NCBI RefSeq assembly: GCF_001999245.1
Contig: NZ_CP019630.1
Span: forward strand, 3,092,501 to 3,156,500
Source: Roseibium algicola
Lineage (GTDB): Bacteria; Pseudomonadota; Alphaproteobacteria; Rhizobiales; Stappiaceae
Reading direction: 5' to 3'
Length of the DNA stretch: 64,000 nt
Made by a program: the position numbers and the translations under genes. A model generated the notes under the pieces. The model was not told the DNA's origin and did not search any database. It saw only the letters and a program-made list of their open reading frames with translations. Below, piece after piece: positions 28,270 through 38,093 of this stretch (within the stretch, counting starts at the first letter, position 1; every line of letters starts with the position of its first letter).

Positions 28270-29319
28270 CTAGTCCGAAATCGAGAAGGCGCCTTCGGGC
28301 TTCAGGAGGATCTGCATATCCTCCATGGGGGCGCCGTCGATCCTCGCGAGAAGAACCTTGGCCATGGCTCTGCCGGTGGCGCGCAGGTCCTCGTCGATGG
28401 TCTCGATTCTCGGGCGGAAATGATTGGAAATGGGCGAGGCGCGCTTGGCGACGACGTCGATTTCCATACCGGGTGTCAGACCGATGTCGTTGAGATAGGC
28501 CAGGGTCACCAGGGCCATGACCTCACCAACGCAGACATAACCGTCGGGCGCGTTGGGGCCGGCATGGAGCGAGCGCAGGGTCGCTGCGATCTCGTCGGGT
28601 TCGCTGTCGAGGTCAACGCCATCGGGAACCGTCAATTGAACGCCATGGGAAATGGCTGCCTGGCGGGCGCCGAACCGAAGGTGCTGACCGAAGGTGTAGC
28701 GTTCGTTCGGCATGACCATGCAAATGTGTTTGCGCCCCTTTGCAACCAGTCGCTCCACGGCCATGCGGGCGAAAACCTCGTTGTCGAAGTCGACGTAAGG
28801 GTGGGGCGTGGTGAAGTCCGTCCGGCCATGGGTGGCAAAGGGGAAGTTGTGCTCCAGCAGGTAGCGGACCCGCTCGTCAAAGCACTCGGTGCGGGTAAAG
28901 ACAATGGCATCTGCCAGCGAGTGCCTGCGGATGTTGCGGATTGCCTCAAGCCGGTCGTCGGCAAGACCGTCTGCTGTAATGGTGATCGCGTAGCCGGTTC
29001 CGGCAAGGCCTTCGGACATGCCGCCAAGAAACTCGGATGTGAAGCTGAGAAACTCGTGCCGTGTGTTCAGGAGAAGGCTGATGACCTTCGTACGGCCGGT
29101 GCGCAGGCGCTGTGCCGCGCGATTGGGAACGTAGCCGAGACGGCGGGCAACTTCGGAAACGCGTTCGCGCGTCGTCTCCGCGATCCTGGGGTCTCCGGCA
29201 AGGGCGCGGGAAACCGTGGTCACCGCGAAGCCTGCCTCCTGCGCCACCGTGCGCAAGGTGGGACGCGGCAGCTTTTCGGCGGCGCGACCGCTGTTGGGTT
29301 CAAAGGTTTTTCGCGTCAT
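28270..29319 (-). CDS. LacI-family repressor of the divergent sugar operon
   Basis: The 349-aa protein has a LacI HTH after a short basic tail (LRTVAQEAGFAVTTVSRALAGDPRIAETTRERV, about residues 22-54), the hinge helix (VPNRAAQRLRTGRT), and a periplasmic-binding-like core for a sugar ligand. It is divergent from the ABC operon at 29594, whose promoter region holds two TTGYAACGTTACAA-type sites; these suit a GalR-like recognition helix. One site lies 62 bp upstream of its own start, so it is probably autoregulated. Confidence 0.9.
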   Translation of the reverse strand: MTRKTFEPNSGRAAEKLPRPTLRTVAQEAGFAVTTVSRALAGDPRIAETTRERVSEVARRLGYVPNRAAQRLRTGRTKVISLLLNTRHEFLSFTSEFLGGMSEGLAGTGYAITITADGLADDRLEAIRNIRRHSLADAIVFTRTECFDERVRYLLEHNFPFATHGRTDFTTPHPYVDFDNEVFARMAVERLVAKGRKHICMVMPNERYTFGQHLRFGARQAAISHGVQLTVPDGVDLDSEPDEIAATLRSLHAGPNAPDGYVCVGEVMALVTLAYLNDIGLTPGMEIDVVAKRASPISNHFRPRIETIDEDLRATGRAMAKVLLARIDGAPMEDMQILLKPEGAFSISD

Positions 29320-29380
29320 GCCCGTTCACTTCAGCCGAAGCCTTCTAGCTCAAAAAGCAAGCCAAGTCTAATCAGGGCTT

Positions 29381-29394
29381 TTGTAACGTTACAA
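29381..29394. promoter_or_regulatory. LacI-family operator O1
   Basis: TTGTAACGTTACAA is a perfect 14-bp palindrome with the CG centre usual for LacI-family sites. It is closer to the LacI gene than to the ABC operon, and its centre is 124 bp from that of O2. Confidence 0.78.
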
Positions 29395-29403
29395 CACAAT
29401 AAT

Positions 29404-29420
29404 GTGCTGCACTGCAGCAC
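29404..29420. promoter_or_regulatory. 17-bp palindrome of unknown binder
   Basis: GTGCTGCA-C-TGCAGCAC has two perfect 8-bp arms around one base. It does not resemble the LacI sites beside it and could bind a second regulator or form a small cruciform. Confidence 0.45.
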
Positions 29421-29488
29421 CGAAACATCCGCCTTAATAGTATGTAAGACAAACGAAACTCTTTGTTTTTCGGGAGTGATGAAAATCG

Positions 29489-29519
29489 TTGACACCACTC
29501 CGGTTTGCAACGTTACAAT
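29489..29519 (+). promoter_or_regulatory. Promoter of the sugar operon overlapped by operator O2
   Basis: A consensus-like -35 TTGACA (29489) is followed by TACAAT (29514) at a rather long 19-bp spacing, or TTACAA at 18. The operator TTGCAACGTTACAA (29505-29518, one mismatched pair) covers the -10, so a bound repressor would block RNA polymerase. Confidence 0.65.
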
Positions 29520-29593
29520 AAACGTTGCGTGACACTCGATTGCCGGGCTCCGGCGCTCGAAACGCCTTTAGGCACCTTATGGGAGGAATATCG

Positions 29594-30838
29594 ATGTCTT
29601 TGAAATCTCTGAAGCTGGGCCTCGCCGCCCTTGCAATGAGCACAAGCCTGGCGTCCGCCGCCGATGTTGAAGTTCTGCACTGGTGGACTTCCGGCGGTGA
29701 AGCTGCTGCTCTGAACGTTCTGAAGCAGGACCTGGAAAGCCAGGGCATCGGCTGGCAGGACATGCCGGTTGCAGGTGGCGGCGGTACCCAGGCCATGACC
29801 GTGCTGCGCGCACGCGTTACCTCCGGCAACCCGCCCACCGCCGTACAGATGCTCGGCTTCGACATCACCGACTGGGCCAAGGAAGGCGCACTTGCCGACC
29901 TGAACATCCTGGCCGGCATGGAAGGCTGGGACGACGTGGTTCCGGAAGCCCTGCAGAAATTCTCCAAGTATGACGGCAAGTGGGTCTCCGCTCCGGTGAA
30001 CGTCCACTCCACCAACTGGGTCTGGGCGAACAAGGCCATCCTCGACGAGCTTGGTATCGAGCCGCCGCAGAACTGGGACGAGTTCGTTGCCGCTCTGGAG
30101 AAGGTCAAGGCATCCGGCAAGACCGCGATCGCGCACGGCGGTCAGGCCTGGCAGGACGCGACCATCTTCGATGCAGTCGTGATGGCGACCGGCGGACCCG
30201 AGTTCTACCAGAAGGCCTTCATTGACCTGGACGAAGAAGCGCTCGGCTCCGACACCATGAAGGAATCGTTCGACCGCATGGCCGTGATCCGCTCCTATGT
30301 GGATGACAACTTCTCCGGCCGTGACTGGAACCTTGCGACCGCCATGGTCATCAATGGCGATGCAGCCTTCCAGATGATGGGTGACTGGGCGAAGGGTGAA
30401 TTCCTGAATGCCGGCAAGAAGCCGGATGAAGACTTCCTCTGCTTCCGCTTCCCGGGCACCCAGGACCAGGTGACCTTCAACGCCGACCAGTTCGCGATGT
30501 TCGCGCAGGGTCCGGAAGTCGGCAAGGAGCAGGCTGCACTTGCAACCGCTATCCTGTCACCGAGCTTCCAGTCCGCGTTCAACGTCGTCAAAGGCTCCGT
30601 TCCGGCTCGGACCGACGTGCCGAACGATGACTTTGACGCCTGCGGCAAGAAGGGCATGGTGGATCTGAAAAAGGCCGCCGACAGCGGCAACCTCTACGGC
30701 TCCATGGCGCATGGTCACGCCAACCCGGCTGCCGTCAAGAACGCCATGTATGACGTGATCACGGCGCATTTCAACGGGGAATACGACAGCGAAACCGCTG
30801 TTGCAGAACTCGTTACCGCCGTTCAGATCAACAAGTAA
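29594..30838 (+). CDS. Sugar ABC transporter substrate-binding protein (CUT1, glucose/mannose type)
   Basis: The 414-aa periplasmic receptor has a signal peptide (cleavage near LASAADV) and the extracellular solute-binding family 1 pattern ([73 protein letters not shown]). It resembles GtsA-like glucose/mannose receptors. ATG at 29594 follows GGGAGGAATATCG; longer starts lie in the promoter. It is the first gene of a 12-gene operon, followed by a strong 12-bp hairpin. Confidence 0.92.
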   Translation: MSLKSLKLGLAALAMSTSLASAADVEVLHWWTSGGEAAALNVLKQDLESQGIGWQDMPVAGGGGTQAMTVLRARVTSGNPPTAVQMLGFDITDWAKEGALADLNILAGMEGWDDVVPEALQKFSKYDGKWVSAPVNVHSTNWVWANKAILDELGIEPPQNWDEFVAALEKVKASGKTAIAHGGQAWQDATIFDAVVMATGGPEFYQKAFIDLDEEALGSDTMKESFDRMAVIRSYVDDNFSGRDWNLATAMVINGDAAFQMMGDWAKGEFLNAGKKPDEDFLCFRFPGTQDQVTFNADQFAMFAQGPEVGKEQAALATAILSPSFQSAFNVVKGSVPARTDVPNDDFDACGKKGMVDLKKAADSGNLYGSMAHGHANPAAVKNAMYDVITAHFNGEYDSETAVAELVTAVQINK

Positions 30839-30847
30839 CGACCGCGC

Positions 30848-30875
30848 GGAGAGCGGTGATCCGTCACCGCTCTCC
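30848..30875 (+). promoter_or_regulatory. Intercistronic stem-loop after the binding-protein gene
   Basis: GGAGAGCGGTGA, loop TCCG, then TCACCGCTCTCC make a perfect 12-bp stem 10 bp after the stop, with no T-tract. Such hairpins commonly protect the upstream receptor mRNA and lower downstream expression. Confidence 0.65.
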
Positions 30876-31002
30876 CACCGGTTCGGCGGACCGTCTCGCG
30901 GTTGTAAGCAACCGCCCGAAGCCGGCCGGAACCAAAGTCTCAGAGCTGCCGCGCGCGTTCGCTGGAACGCCGGCAAAAGTGCTCTAGGTCGGGGAACTCA
31001 AG

Positions 31003-31908
31003 ATGTCTTTCTCTGAAACGGCGAACCCGCGCGGTTCCGTTGTTGACAGACTGCGTGATGCTTTGCCCAAACTCGTGCTCAGCCCGACGATCGCCATCGT
31101 GGCAATCTTCGTTTACGGCTTCATCGCCTTCACGCTTTACCTGTCTTTCACGGACAGCCGTATTCTGCCCACCTTCGGCTGGGTCGGCTGGCAGAATTAT
31201 GAAAACCTCTTCAAGATCCGTGCGTGGGATACGGCCGTTTGGAACCTTGTGGTTTTCGGCGTTCTCTACATCACCATCTGCTGCGTCCTGGGTCTGCTGC
31301 TGGCGATCCTTCTCGATCAGAAGATCCGCGCAGAAGGCTTCATCCGCACGATCTACCTCTATCCGATGGCGCTCAGCTTCATCGTGACCGGAATTGCCTG
31401 GAAATGGTTCCTCGACCCGGGCATCGGTATCGAGGCCGTCGTGCGCGGCTGGGGCTGGGAAACCTTCACCTTCAACTGGATCAAGGACCGGGATTTCGCG
31501 ATCTACACCATCGTGATCGCGGCGGTCTGGCAGACGTCGGGCTTCGTCATGGCGATGTTCCTTGCGGGCCTGCGCGGTATCGACAGCGAGATGATGAAGG
31601 CTGCCCAGATCGACGGCGCTTCCACTTTCGCGCTTTATCGCCGGATCGTGATTCCGCAGCTTCGTCCTGCCTTCATGTCGGCCTTCGTGGTGCTCGCCCA
31701 TATGGCGATCAAGTCCTACGACCTGGTGATCGCCCTGACAGGCGGCGGACCGGGCACCGCCACCGAAGTGCCGGCAACCTTCATGTATTCCTACACATTC
31801 ACCCGAAACCAGATGGGCATCGGTGCGTCTTCCGCCGTGATCATGCTGATGACGATCGCAGCGATCATCGTGCCCTACCTCTGGTCAGAACTCAGGGAGA
31901 AAAAGTGA
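31003..31908 (+). CDS. Sugar ABC transporter permease 1 (MalF/GtsB type)
   Basis: The 301-aa inner-membrane protein has about six helices and the EAA loop MMKAAQIDGASTFALYRRIVIPQLRPAF. It pairs with the next permease to form the CUT1 channel. It lies 164 bp after the receptor gene, downstream of the hairpin. Its stop overlaps the start of permease 2. Confidence 0.92.
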   Translation: MSFSETANPRGSVVDRLRDALPKLVLSPTIAIVAIFVYGFIAFTLYLSFTDSRILPTFGWVGWQNYENLFKIRAWDTAVWNLVVFGVLYITICCVLGLLLAILLDQKIRAEGFIRTIYLYPMALSFIVTGIAWKWFLDPGIGIEAVVRGWGWETFTFNWIKDRDFAIYTIVIAAVWQTSGFVMAMFLAGLRGIDSEMMKAAQIDGASTFALYRRIVIPQLRPAFMSAFVVLAHMAIKSYDLVIALTGGGPGTATEVPATFMYSYTFTRNQMGIGASSAVIMLMTIAAIIVPYLWSELREKK

Positions 31909-32780
31909 TGTCGACGATGTCCAAGTCTTCCTCCCTGCGTCCGGCCCGGGTGATCCTGTACCTGCTGCTCGCGCTGTTCTGCATCTACTACCTGCTGCCG
32001 CTGTACGTGATGGTGGTCAACTCGCTGAAGCCGCTGACCGAAATCACTTCGGGCGGGATGATGGCGCTGCCGCAGGAGTGGACCATCGCTCCGTGGCAAA
32101 GCGCCTGGTCGAGTGCTCAGGTGGGCGTTGAGGCAACGGGTCTGCGGCCCTATTTCCTCAACTCCATCATCATGGTCGTTCCGGCGGTCGCCCTGTCGAC
32201 GCTGGTCGGCGCGCTGAACGGTTACGTGCTCACCAAGTGGACGTTCCGCGGTGCGACCATCCTGTTCGGCCTGCTGCTGTTCGGCTGCTTCATTCCCTTT
32301 CAGATGGTGCTGATCCCGATGGCTCGCATGCTGGGTCTGATGGGCATCGCCGGCACGGTGCCGGGTCTGATCTTCGTACACTTCGTCTACGGGATCGGCT
32401 TCTCGACGCTCTATTTCCGCAACTACTATGCGGCCTTTCCGACAGAGCTTGTCCGGGCGGCGCAGATCGACGGTGCCGGTTTCTTCCGGATCTTCTGGCG
32501 CATCCTGCTGCCATCGTCCGGTCCGATCGCGGTTGTCTGCATCATCTGGCAGTTCACCAACATCTGGAACGACTTCCTGTTCGGCGCGTCCTTCTCCGAT
32601 TTCGACAGCCAGCCGATGACCGTTGCCCTCAACAACCTGGTGCAATCCTCCACCGGGGTGAAGGAATACAACGTGCATTTCGCCGGCGCGATCATGGCCG
32701 CGCTGCCAACCCTTCTCGTCTACATCGTCGCGGGCCGCTACTTCGTGCGTGGTCTGATGGCAGGCTCAGTAAAAGGATAA
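31908..32780 (+). CDS. Sugar ABC transporter permease 2 (MalG/GtsC type)
   Basis: The 290-aa inner-membrane protein has about six helices, starting with VILYLLLALFCIYYLLPLYVM, and the EAA loop LVRAAQIDGAGFFRIFWRILLPSSGPI. The ATG at 31908 overlaps the permease 1 stop (TGATG), and a long in-frame extension upstream is the shadow of permease 1. The ATPase gene follows 4 bp after the stop. Confidence 0.92.
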   Translation: MSTMSKSSSLRPARVILYLLLALFCIYYLLPLYVMVVNSLKPLTEITSGGMMALPQEWTIAPWQSAWSSAQVGVEATGLRPYFLNSIIMVVPAVALSTLVGALNGYVLTKWTFRGATILFGLLLFGCFIPFQMVLIPMARMLGLMGIAGTVPGLIFVHFVYGIGFSTLYFRNYYAAFPTELVRAAQIDGAGFFRIFWRILLPSSGPIAVVCIIWQFTNIWNDFLFGASFSDFDSQPMTVALNNLVQSSTGVKEYNVHFAGAIMAALPTLLVYIVAGRYFVRGLMAGSVKG

Positions 32781-32784
32781 GACA

Positions 32785-33894
<1,110 letters not shown>

Positions 33895-33897
33895 CCC

Positions 33898-35382
33898 ATG
33901 AATACGGCGCCCGACATTGTGATCATCGGCAGCGGCATGGGGGGAGCTTCCCTTGCCGCGGGCCTTGCTCCGACCGGGGCCAAGATCACGATTCTGGAAC
34001 GGGGTTACCGGATACCGGACGATGCTCCGGCCCGGGACCCCTGGCGCATCTATACCAACAGCGCTTTCCGGGCACCGGAAACCTGGCTCGACGGACAGGG
34101 TAATCCGTTCGAGCCAGGCAACTACTATAATGTCGGTGGTAACTCGAAGCTCTACGGTGCGGTGCTGATCCGTTACCGGGAAGAGGACTTCAGCGCGCTG
34201 GAGCATTATGACGGTGTTTCACCTGCCTGGCCGATTGCCTATGACGAGCTGTCGCCCTGGTATGACGCCGCCGAACAGCTTTTCCAGGTTCGGGGCGATA
34301 CCGCCTCCGATCCGACTGAGCCGCCGCATGGCAGGCCTTATCCGTTTCCGCCCATCCCGGACGAGGAAGCCATCCGGATTGCCCGGCGGCGCCTTGAGCA
34401 GGCGGGCGTTCGCCCGTTCAGCCTGCCCCTGGGGGTTGATATCGACCGCTGGCTGGATGCCGGGCACACCGGCTGGGACGGTTACCCCGACCTCAGATGC
34501 GGCAAGATGGATGCGGAAACCTGTGCGCTGGAAGCCGCAATGGCTCATGACAACGTCACCCTTGTCACCGGTGCCGAAGTCACTGCGCTCCGGACGGGCT
34601 ACAAGTCCGGCCGAATAGATGAAGTCCACTACAGCAAGGACGGTGAAGAGATCTGCCTGACACCGGGGGTCGTTGCCCTGTGTGCGGGTGCCGTCCAGTC
34701 CGCGGCGCTCTTGTTGCGGTCCGGCGTTGCCAACCTCTCGGACTATGTCGGCCGTTGTTTCATGAACCACAATGCGACGGCGATGATCGCCATCGATCCG
34801 CGGTTCCGGAATACTTCCGTCTATCAGAAGACCTTCGGCCTGAATGACTGGTATCTCGATGACGGCGAAGACGGCAAGCCTTTGGGCAACGTCCAGCTGC
34901 TGGGTCGGGTAACGCCGGATATCCTGAAGATCCAGGTGCCGCAGTTGCCGAAATTCGCTGCCAGCTGGATTTCCGGGCATGCCCTTGATCTCTATCTGAT
35001 TTCCGAGGATCTGCCTGATCCTGAAAGCCGGGTTGTCCTGAAGGACGGCAAGATCCAGCTCATCTGGCAGCGGTCCAACATGACGGCGCACAGGAAGCTG
35101 GTCGAGAAGACCCGCAAGACCCTGCGCGAGGCCGGTTTCCCGCTGGTTCTGTCGCGCCTGTTCGACGGCAGGGTGCCCTCGCATCAGTGCGGCACGGTGC
35201 GCATGGGCGATGATCCGGCTAACTCCGTGCTCAATCCGGACTGCCGGTCCTGGGATCATCCGAACCTGTTTGTGGCCGATGCGGGAGCGCTGCCAACCTC
35301 GGCTGCCGTCAATCCGGCCCTCACGGTCGCGGCATTGGCGCTGCGCGCCGCCGAAACGATCAAGAAGGACCTGGCGGCATGA
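33898..35382 (+). CDS. GMC-family FAD oxidoreductase 1 (sugar/glucoside dehydrogenase-like)
   Basis: The 494-aa flavoprotein has the dinucleotide-binding start DIVIIGSGMGGASLAAGL, the flavin-attachment region YYNVGGNSKLYGAVLIRYR, and the C-terminal GMC active-site His in SHQCGTVRMG and Asn in AAVNPALTVAALALR. The branch resembles large subunits of gluconate/glucoside dehydrogenases that act without a membrane anchor here. No Tat signal or small subunit is visible, so it may act in the cytoplasm on imported sugar, perhaps forming a keto-sugar. The SDR gene start overlaps its stop (ATGA). Confidence 0.85.
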   Translation: MNTAPDIVIIGSGMGGASLAAGLAPTGAKITILERGYRIPDDAPARDPWRIYTNSAFRAPETWLDGQGNPFEPGNYYNVGGNSKLYGAVLIRYREEDFSALEHYDGVSPAWPIAYDELSPWYDAAEQLFQVRGDTASDPTEPPHGRPYPFPPIPDEEAIRIARRRLEQAGVRPFSLPLGVDIDRWLDAGHTGWDGYPDLRCGKMDAETCALEAAMAHDNVTLVTGAEVTALRTGYKSGRIDEVHYSKDGEEICLTPGVVALCAGAVQSAALLLRSGVANLSDYVGRCFMNHNATAMIAIDPRFRNTSVYQKTFGLNDWYLDDGEDGKPLGNVQLLGRVTPDILKIQVPQLPKFAASWISGHALDLYLISEDLPDPESRVVLKDGKIQLIWQRSNMTAHRKLVEKTRKTLREAGFPLVLSRLFDGRVPSHQCGTVRMGDDPANSVLNPDCRSWDHPNLFVADAGALPTSAAVNPALTVAALALRAAETIKKDLAA

Positions 35383-36137
35383 ACAGGATCGCACTTGTCA
35401 CCGGCGGCCAGCGCGGCATCGGTCTCGGCATTTCGAGGGCTCTCGCGGAGGCTGGTTACGTGGTTGCCATCGCCGCTCAGGAAGAAGCGGACGCACCGGA
35501 GGTAGTCGAAGCCTTGAGCCGCCTGGGTGGCAAGGGCCGCTATTTCCGGCATGACCTTCTGGACATCGACCATTGCAAGACGCTGCTCGACCGGGTGGAG
35601 GCGGATCTCGGGCCGGTGACGGCTTTTGTTTCCAACGCGGGCGTTCCGGCCAGGATCCGGGGCGACATGCTGGATCTGGCGCCAGACAGTTTCGACTTCG
35701 TCATGGGTGTCAACCTGCGCGGGGCCTTTTTCCTGGCGCAGGAAGTGGCGAGACGCATGCTGGATCAGCCGTCAGACAGCTATCGCTCGATGAGCTTCAT
35801 CACCTCCGTCAGTGCGGAGATGGTGTCGATCGAAAGGGCGGAATACTGCCTGTCGAAAGCAGGTGCCGCCATGATGGCGGAGCTTTTCGCCGTCCGGCTT
35901 GCGCCGCATGGCATCGGTGTCTTCGAGCTAAGGCCAGGCATCATCGAAACCGGCATGACCGCCGGAGTGAAAGACAAATACACGGCCCGGATCGAAGGCG
36001 GTCTGGTGCCTGCTGCCAGGTGGGGGCAGCCTGCCGATATCGGCTCAATCATCGTGCCGATTGCCGATGGCCAAATGGCCTTTGCAACCGGTTCGACCTT
36101 CGCGGTGGACGGCGGACTGTCGATCCCCCGGCTTTAG
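35379..36137 (+). CDS. Short-chain dehydrogenase/reductase
   Basis: The 252-aa NAD(P)-dependent enzyme has the cofactor motif VTGGQRGIGLGIS, the NAG motif (VSNAGVPA), and the catalytic Ser-Tyr-Lys (SFITSVSAEM...YCLSKAG). The C-terminal end (TGSTFAVDGGLSIPRL) is typical of classical SDRs. It sits between the two GMC genes and probably interconverts a hydroxyl and keto group of the imported sugar or a derivative. Confidence 0.9.
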   Translation: MNRIALVTGGQRGIGLGISRALAEAGYVVAIAAQEEADAPEVVEALSRLGGKGRYFRHDLLDIDHCKTLLDRVEADLGPVTAFVSNAGVPARIRGDMLDLAPDSFDFVMGVNLRGAFFLAQEVARRMLDQPSDSYRSMSFITSVSAEMVSIERAEYCLSKAGAAMMAELFAVRLAPHGIGVFELRPGIIETGMTAGVKDKYTARIEGGLVPAARWGQPADIGSIIVPIADGQMAFATGSTFAVDGGLSIPRL

Positions 36138-36162
36138 AGCGAGTTGTTCTGAGAGACTTCAG

Positions 36163-37755
36163 ATGAATACAGGCTACGACTTCATCATCATCGGTGGTGG
36201 CAGCGCCGGCTCGGTTGTTGCCGCGCGTTTAACCGAGAACCCGGACGTTTCCGTGCTGCTGCTGGAAGCAGGCGGACGCGACTGGCATCCGTTCTATCAC
36301 CTGCCTGCCGGCTTTGCGAAAATGACCAAGGGCATCGGCTCCTGGGGCTGGCACACGGTGCCGCAAAAGCACATGCAGAACCGGGTGTTCCGCTATACCC
36401 AGGCCAAGGTGATTGGTGGAGGTTCGGCCATCAATGCGCAGATCTATACCCGCGGCAACGCGCTCGATTATGACGAGTGGCGTCAAATGGGCTGCGAGGG
36501 CTGGGGGTATGAAGACGTTCTGCCCTACTACCGCAAGGCCGAGGACAACGACACCTACGACAACCGCTACCATGGCAAGGGCGGCCCGCTCGGCGTTTCC
36601 AGGCCCTGTGCCCCGCTGCCGATCTGCGAAGCCTATTTCGAAGCCGCTGCTGCGCTTGGCATTCCGAAAAACGAGGATGTGACCGGCGAGAAGCAGGACG
36701 GCGTTGCCTACTACCAGCTGACACAGCGCAATGCCCGCCGGTCTTCCTCCGCCATGGCGTATCTGGCGCCCAACAAGGGCAGGCCCAATCTCCATATCAA
36801 GACCGGTGCCCAGGTGCGCCGTATCGTGGTGGAAGGCGGCAAGGCGACCGGTGTCGAGCTCATTGACGGCACCCGGCTGACGGCGGGCTCTGAAGTCATT
36901 TTGTCGTCCGGCTCCATCGGCTCTCCCCGTCTGCTGCAGCTTTCCGGCATCGGTCCCGCGGACGAGCTCAGAAAGCTCGGTATCGATATCGCCTATGACC
37001 AGCCTGAGGTCGGTTCCAACCTGCAGGACCATCTGGACCTTTACTGCATTTGCGAAGTCAGTGGCCCGCATACCTACGACCGCTATGCCAAGCCGCATCT
37101 CTCTGTGCTGGCCGGCCTTCAATATCTGCTCACCCGGCGCGGGCCGGTGTCCTCCAGCCTGTTCGAGACGGGCGGGTTCTGGTACGCGAACCCCGATGCG
37201 CGTTCGCCGGACCTTCAGTTCCATCTGGGTCTGGGGACGGGGATCGAATCCGGCGTTGCTGCCATGCCGGACGGCGGCGTGACGCTCAACTCCTGTTATC
37301 TTCGTCCGCGCTCAAGGGGCAGCGTGCGCCTGAAGAGCTCCAATCCCGCAGATGCTCCGTTAATCGACCCGAATTACCTGCAGGACAGCCAGGACCGGGA
37401 AATGTCGATCCGGGGCCTGAAGCTGACGCAGGAAATTCTGGCGCAGGCACCGCTGAAGCCCTTCATCAAGGCCGAGCATTTGCCGGGGCCAGGCGTGAAG
37501 ACCGACGAAGACTACTTCCGCTTCATCTGCGAACACTCCAAGACCTCCCATCACCCGGCAGGTACCTGCCGCATGGGCTCCGACGACAAGGCCGTGGTCG
37601 ATCCGCGCCTGAGGTTCAACGGTGTTGAGGGGCTGCGTGTGGTCGATGCTTCCATCATGCCGACGGTCGTTTCCTCCAACACCAATGCCGCGGCCATCAT
37701 GATCGGCGAGAAAGCCTCCGACATGATCCGCCAAGATCACGGGGCGCTGTCATGA
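36163..37755 (+). CDS. GMC-family FAD oxidoreductase 2 (choline-dehydrogenase-like)
   Basis: The 530-aa flavoprotein has FIIIGGGSAGSVVAARL, the GMC signatures VIGGGSAINAQIYTRG and SGSIGSPRLLQLSGIGP, and the active-site His and Asn in HHPAGTCRMG and SSNTNAAAIMIGEKA. It belongs to the BetA/alcohol-dehydrogenase branch and differs from GMC 1. ATG at 36163 is 25 bp after the SDR stop. The Dabb gene start overlaps its stop (ATGA). It should oxidise a primary or secondary alcohol of the pathway intermediate. Confidence 0.88.
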   Translation: MNTGYDFIIIGGGSAGSVVAARLTENPDVSVLLLEAGGRDWHPFYHLPAGFAKMTKGIGSWGWHTVPQKHMQNRVFRYTQAKVIGGGSAINAQIYTRGNALDYDEWRQMGCEGWGYEDVLPYYRKAEDNDTYDNRYHGKGGPLGVSRPCAPLPICEAYFEAAAALGIPKNEDVTGEKQDGVAYYQLTQRNARRSSSAMAYLAPNKGRPNLHIKTGAQVRRIVVEGGKATGVELIDGTRLTAGSEVILSSGSIGSPRLLQLSGIGPADELRKLGIDIAYDQPEVGSNLQDHLDLYCICEVSGPHTYDRYAKPHLSVLAGLQYLLTRRGPVSSSLFETGGFWYANPDARSPDLQFHLGLGTGIESGVAAMPDGGVTLNSCYLRPRSRGSVRLKSSNPADAPLIDPNYLQDSQDREMSIRGLKLTQEILAQAPLKPFIKAEHLPGPGVKTDEDYFRFICEHSKTSHHPAGTCRMGSDDKAVVDPRLRFNGVEGLRVVDASIMPTVVSSNTNAAAIMIGEKASDMIRQDHGALS

Positions 37756-38066
37756 TCCGCCATATCGTTCTCATCAAGTTTCAGCCGGACGTTGCCGAAG
37801 AGCTGATCGAAAGCCTGTTTCAGGAACTCAGAAGCATCCGCAATCAGGTGTCCGGCATCGGCGAGATCGTTTCGGGCCACAGCGAAAGCCCGGAACAGAT
37901 CGAACGGGGCTACATGCACGGTTTCACCGTCGATTTCGAAAGCTGGGAGGCACTGGAAGCCTACCAGACCCATCCGGACCACAAGGCGCTTGGCGCCAAG
38001 CTGGTCGCCAATGCCATCGGCGGGATCGACGGCATTCTCGTCCTCGATATTCCCGTCTCGGCCTGA
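37752..38066 (+). CDS. Dabb-family (stress-responsive A/B barrel) protein
   Basis: The 104-aa protein shows the dimeric alpha/beta barrel pattern: MIRHIVLIKFQPD at the start, then SESPEQIERGYMHGFTVDFESWEALEAYQTHPDHKA. These small proteins act as cyclases, isomerases or accessory enzymes, with the conserved His near the first strand and after the central helix. It overlaps the GMC 2 stop and precedes the DUF993 gene by 27 bp. A catalytic role on a GMC product is possible but unproven. Confidence 0.85.
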   Translation: MIRHIVLIKFQPDVAEELIESLFQELRSIRNQVSGIGEIVSGHSESPEQIERGYMHGFTVDFESWEALEAYQTHPDHKALGAKLVANAIGGIDGILVLDIPVSA

Positions 38067-38093
38067 CCGGCCGCCAAGTTTCCGGAGCGTATC

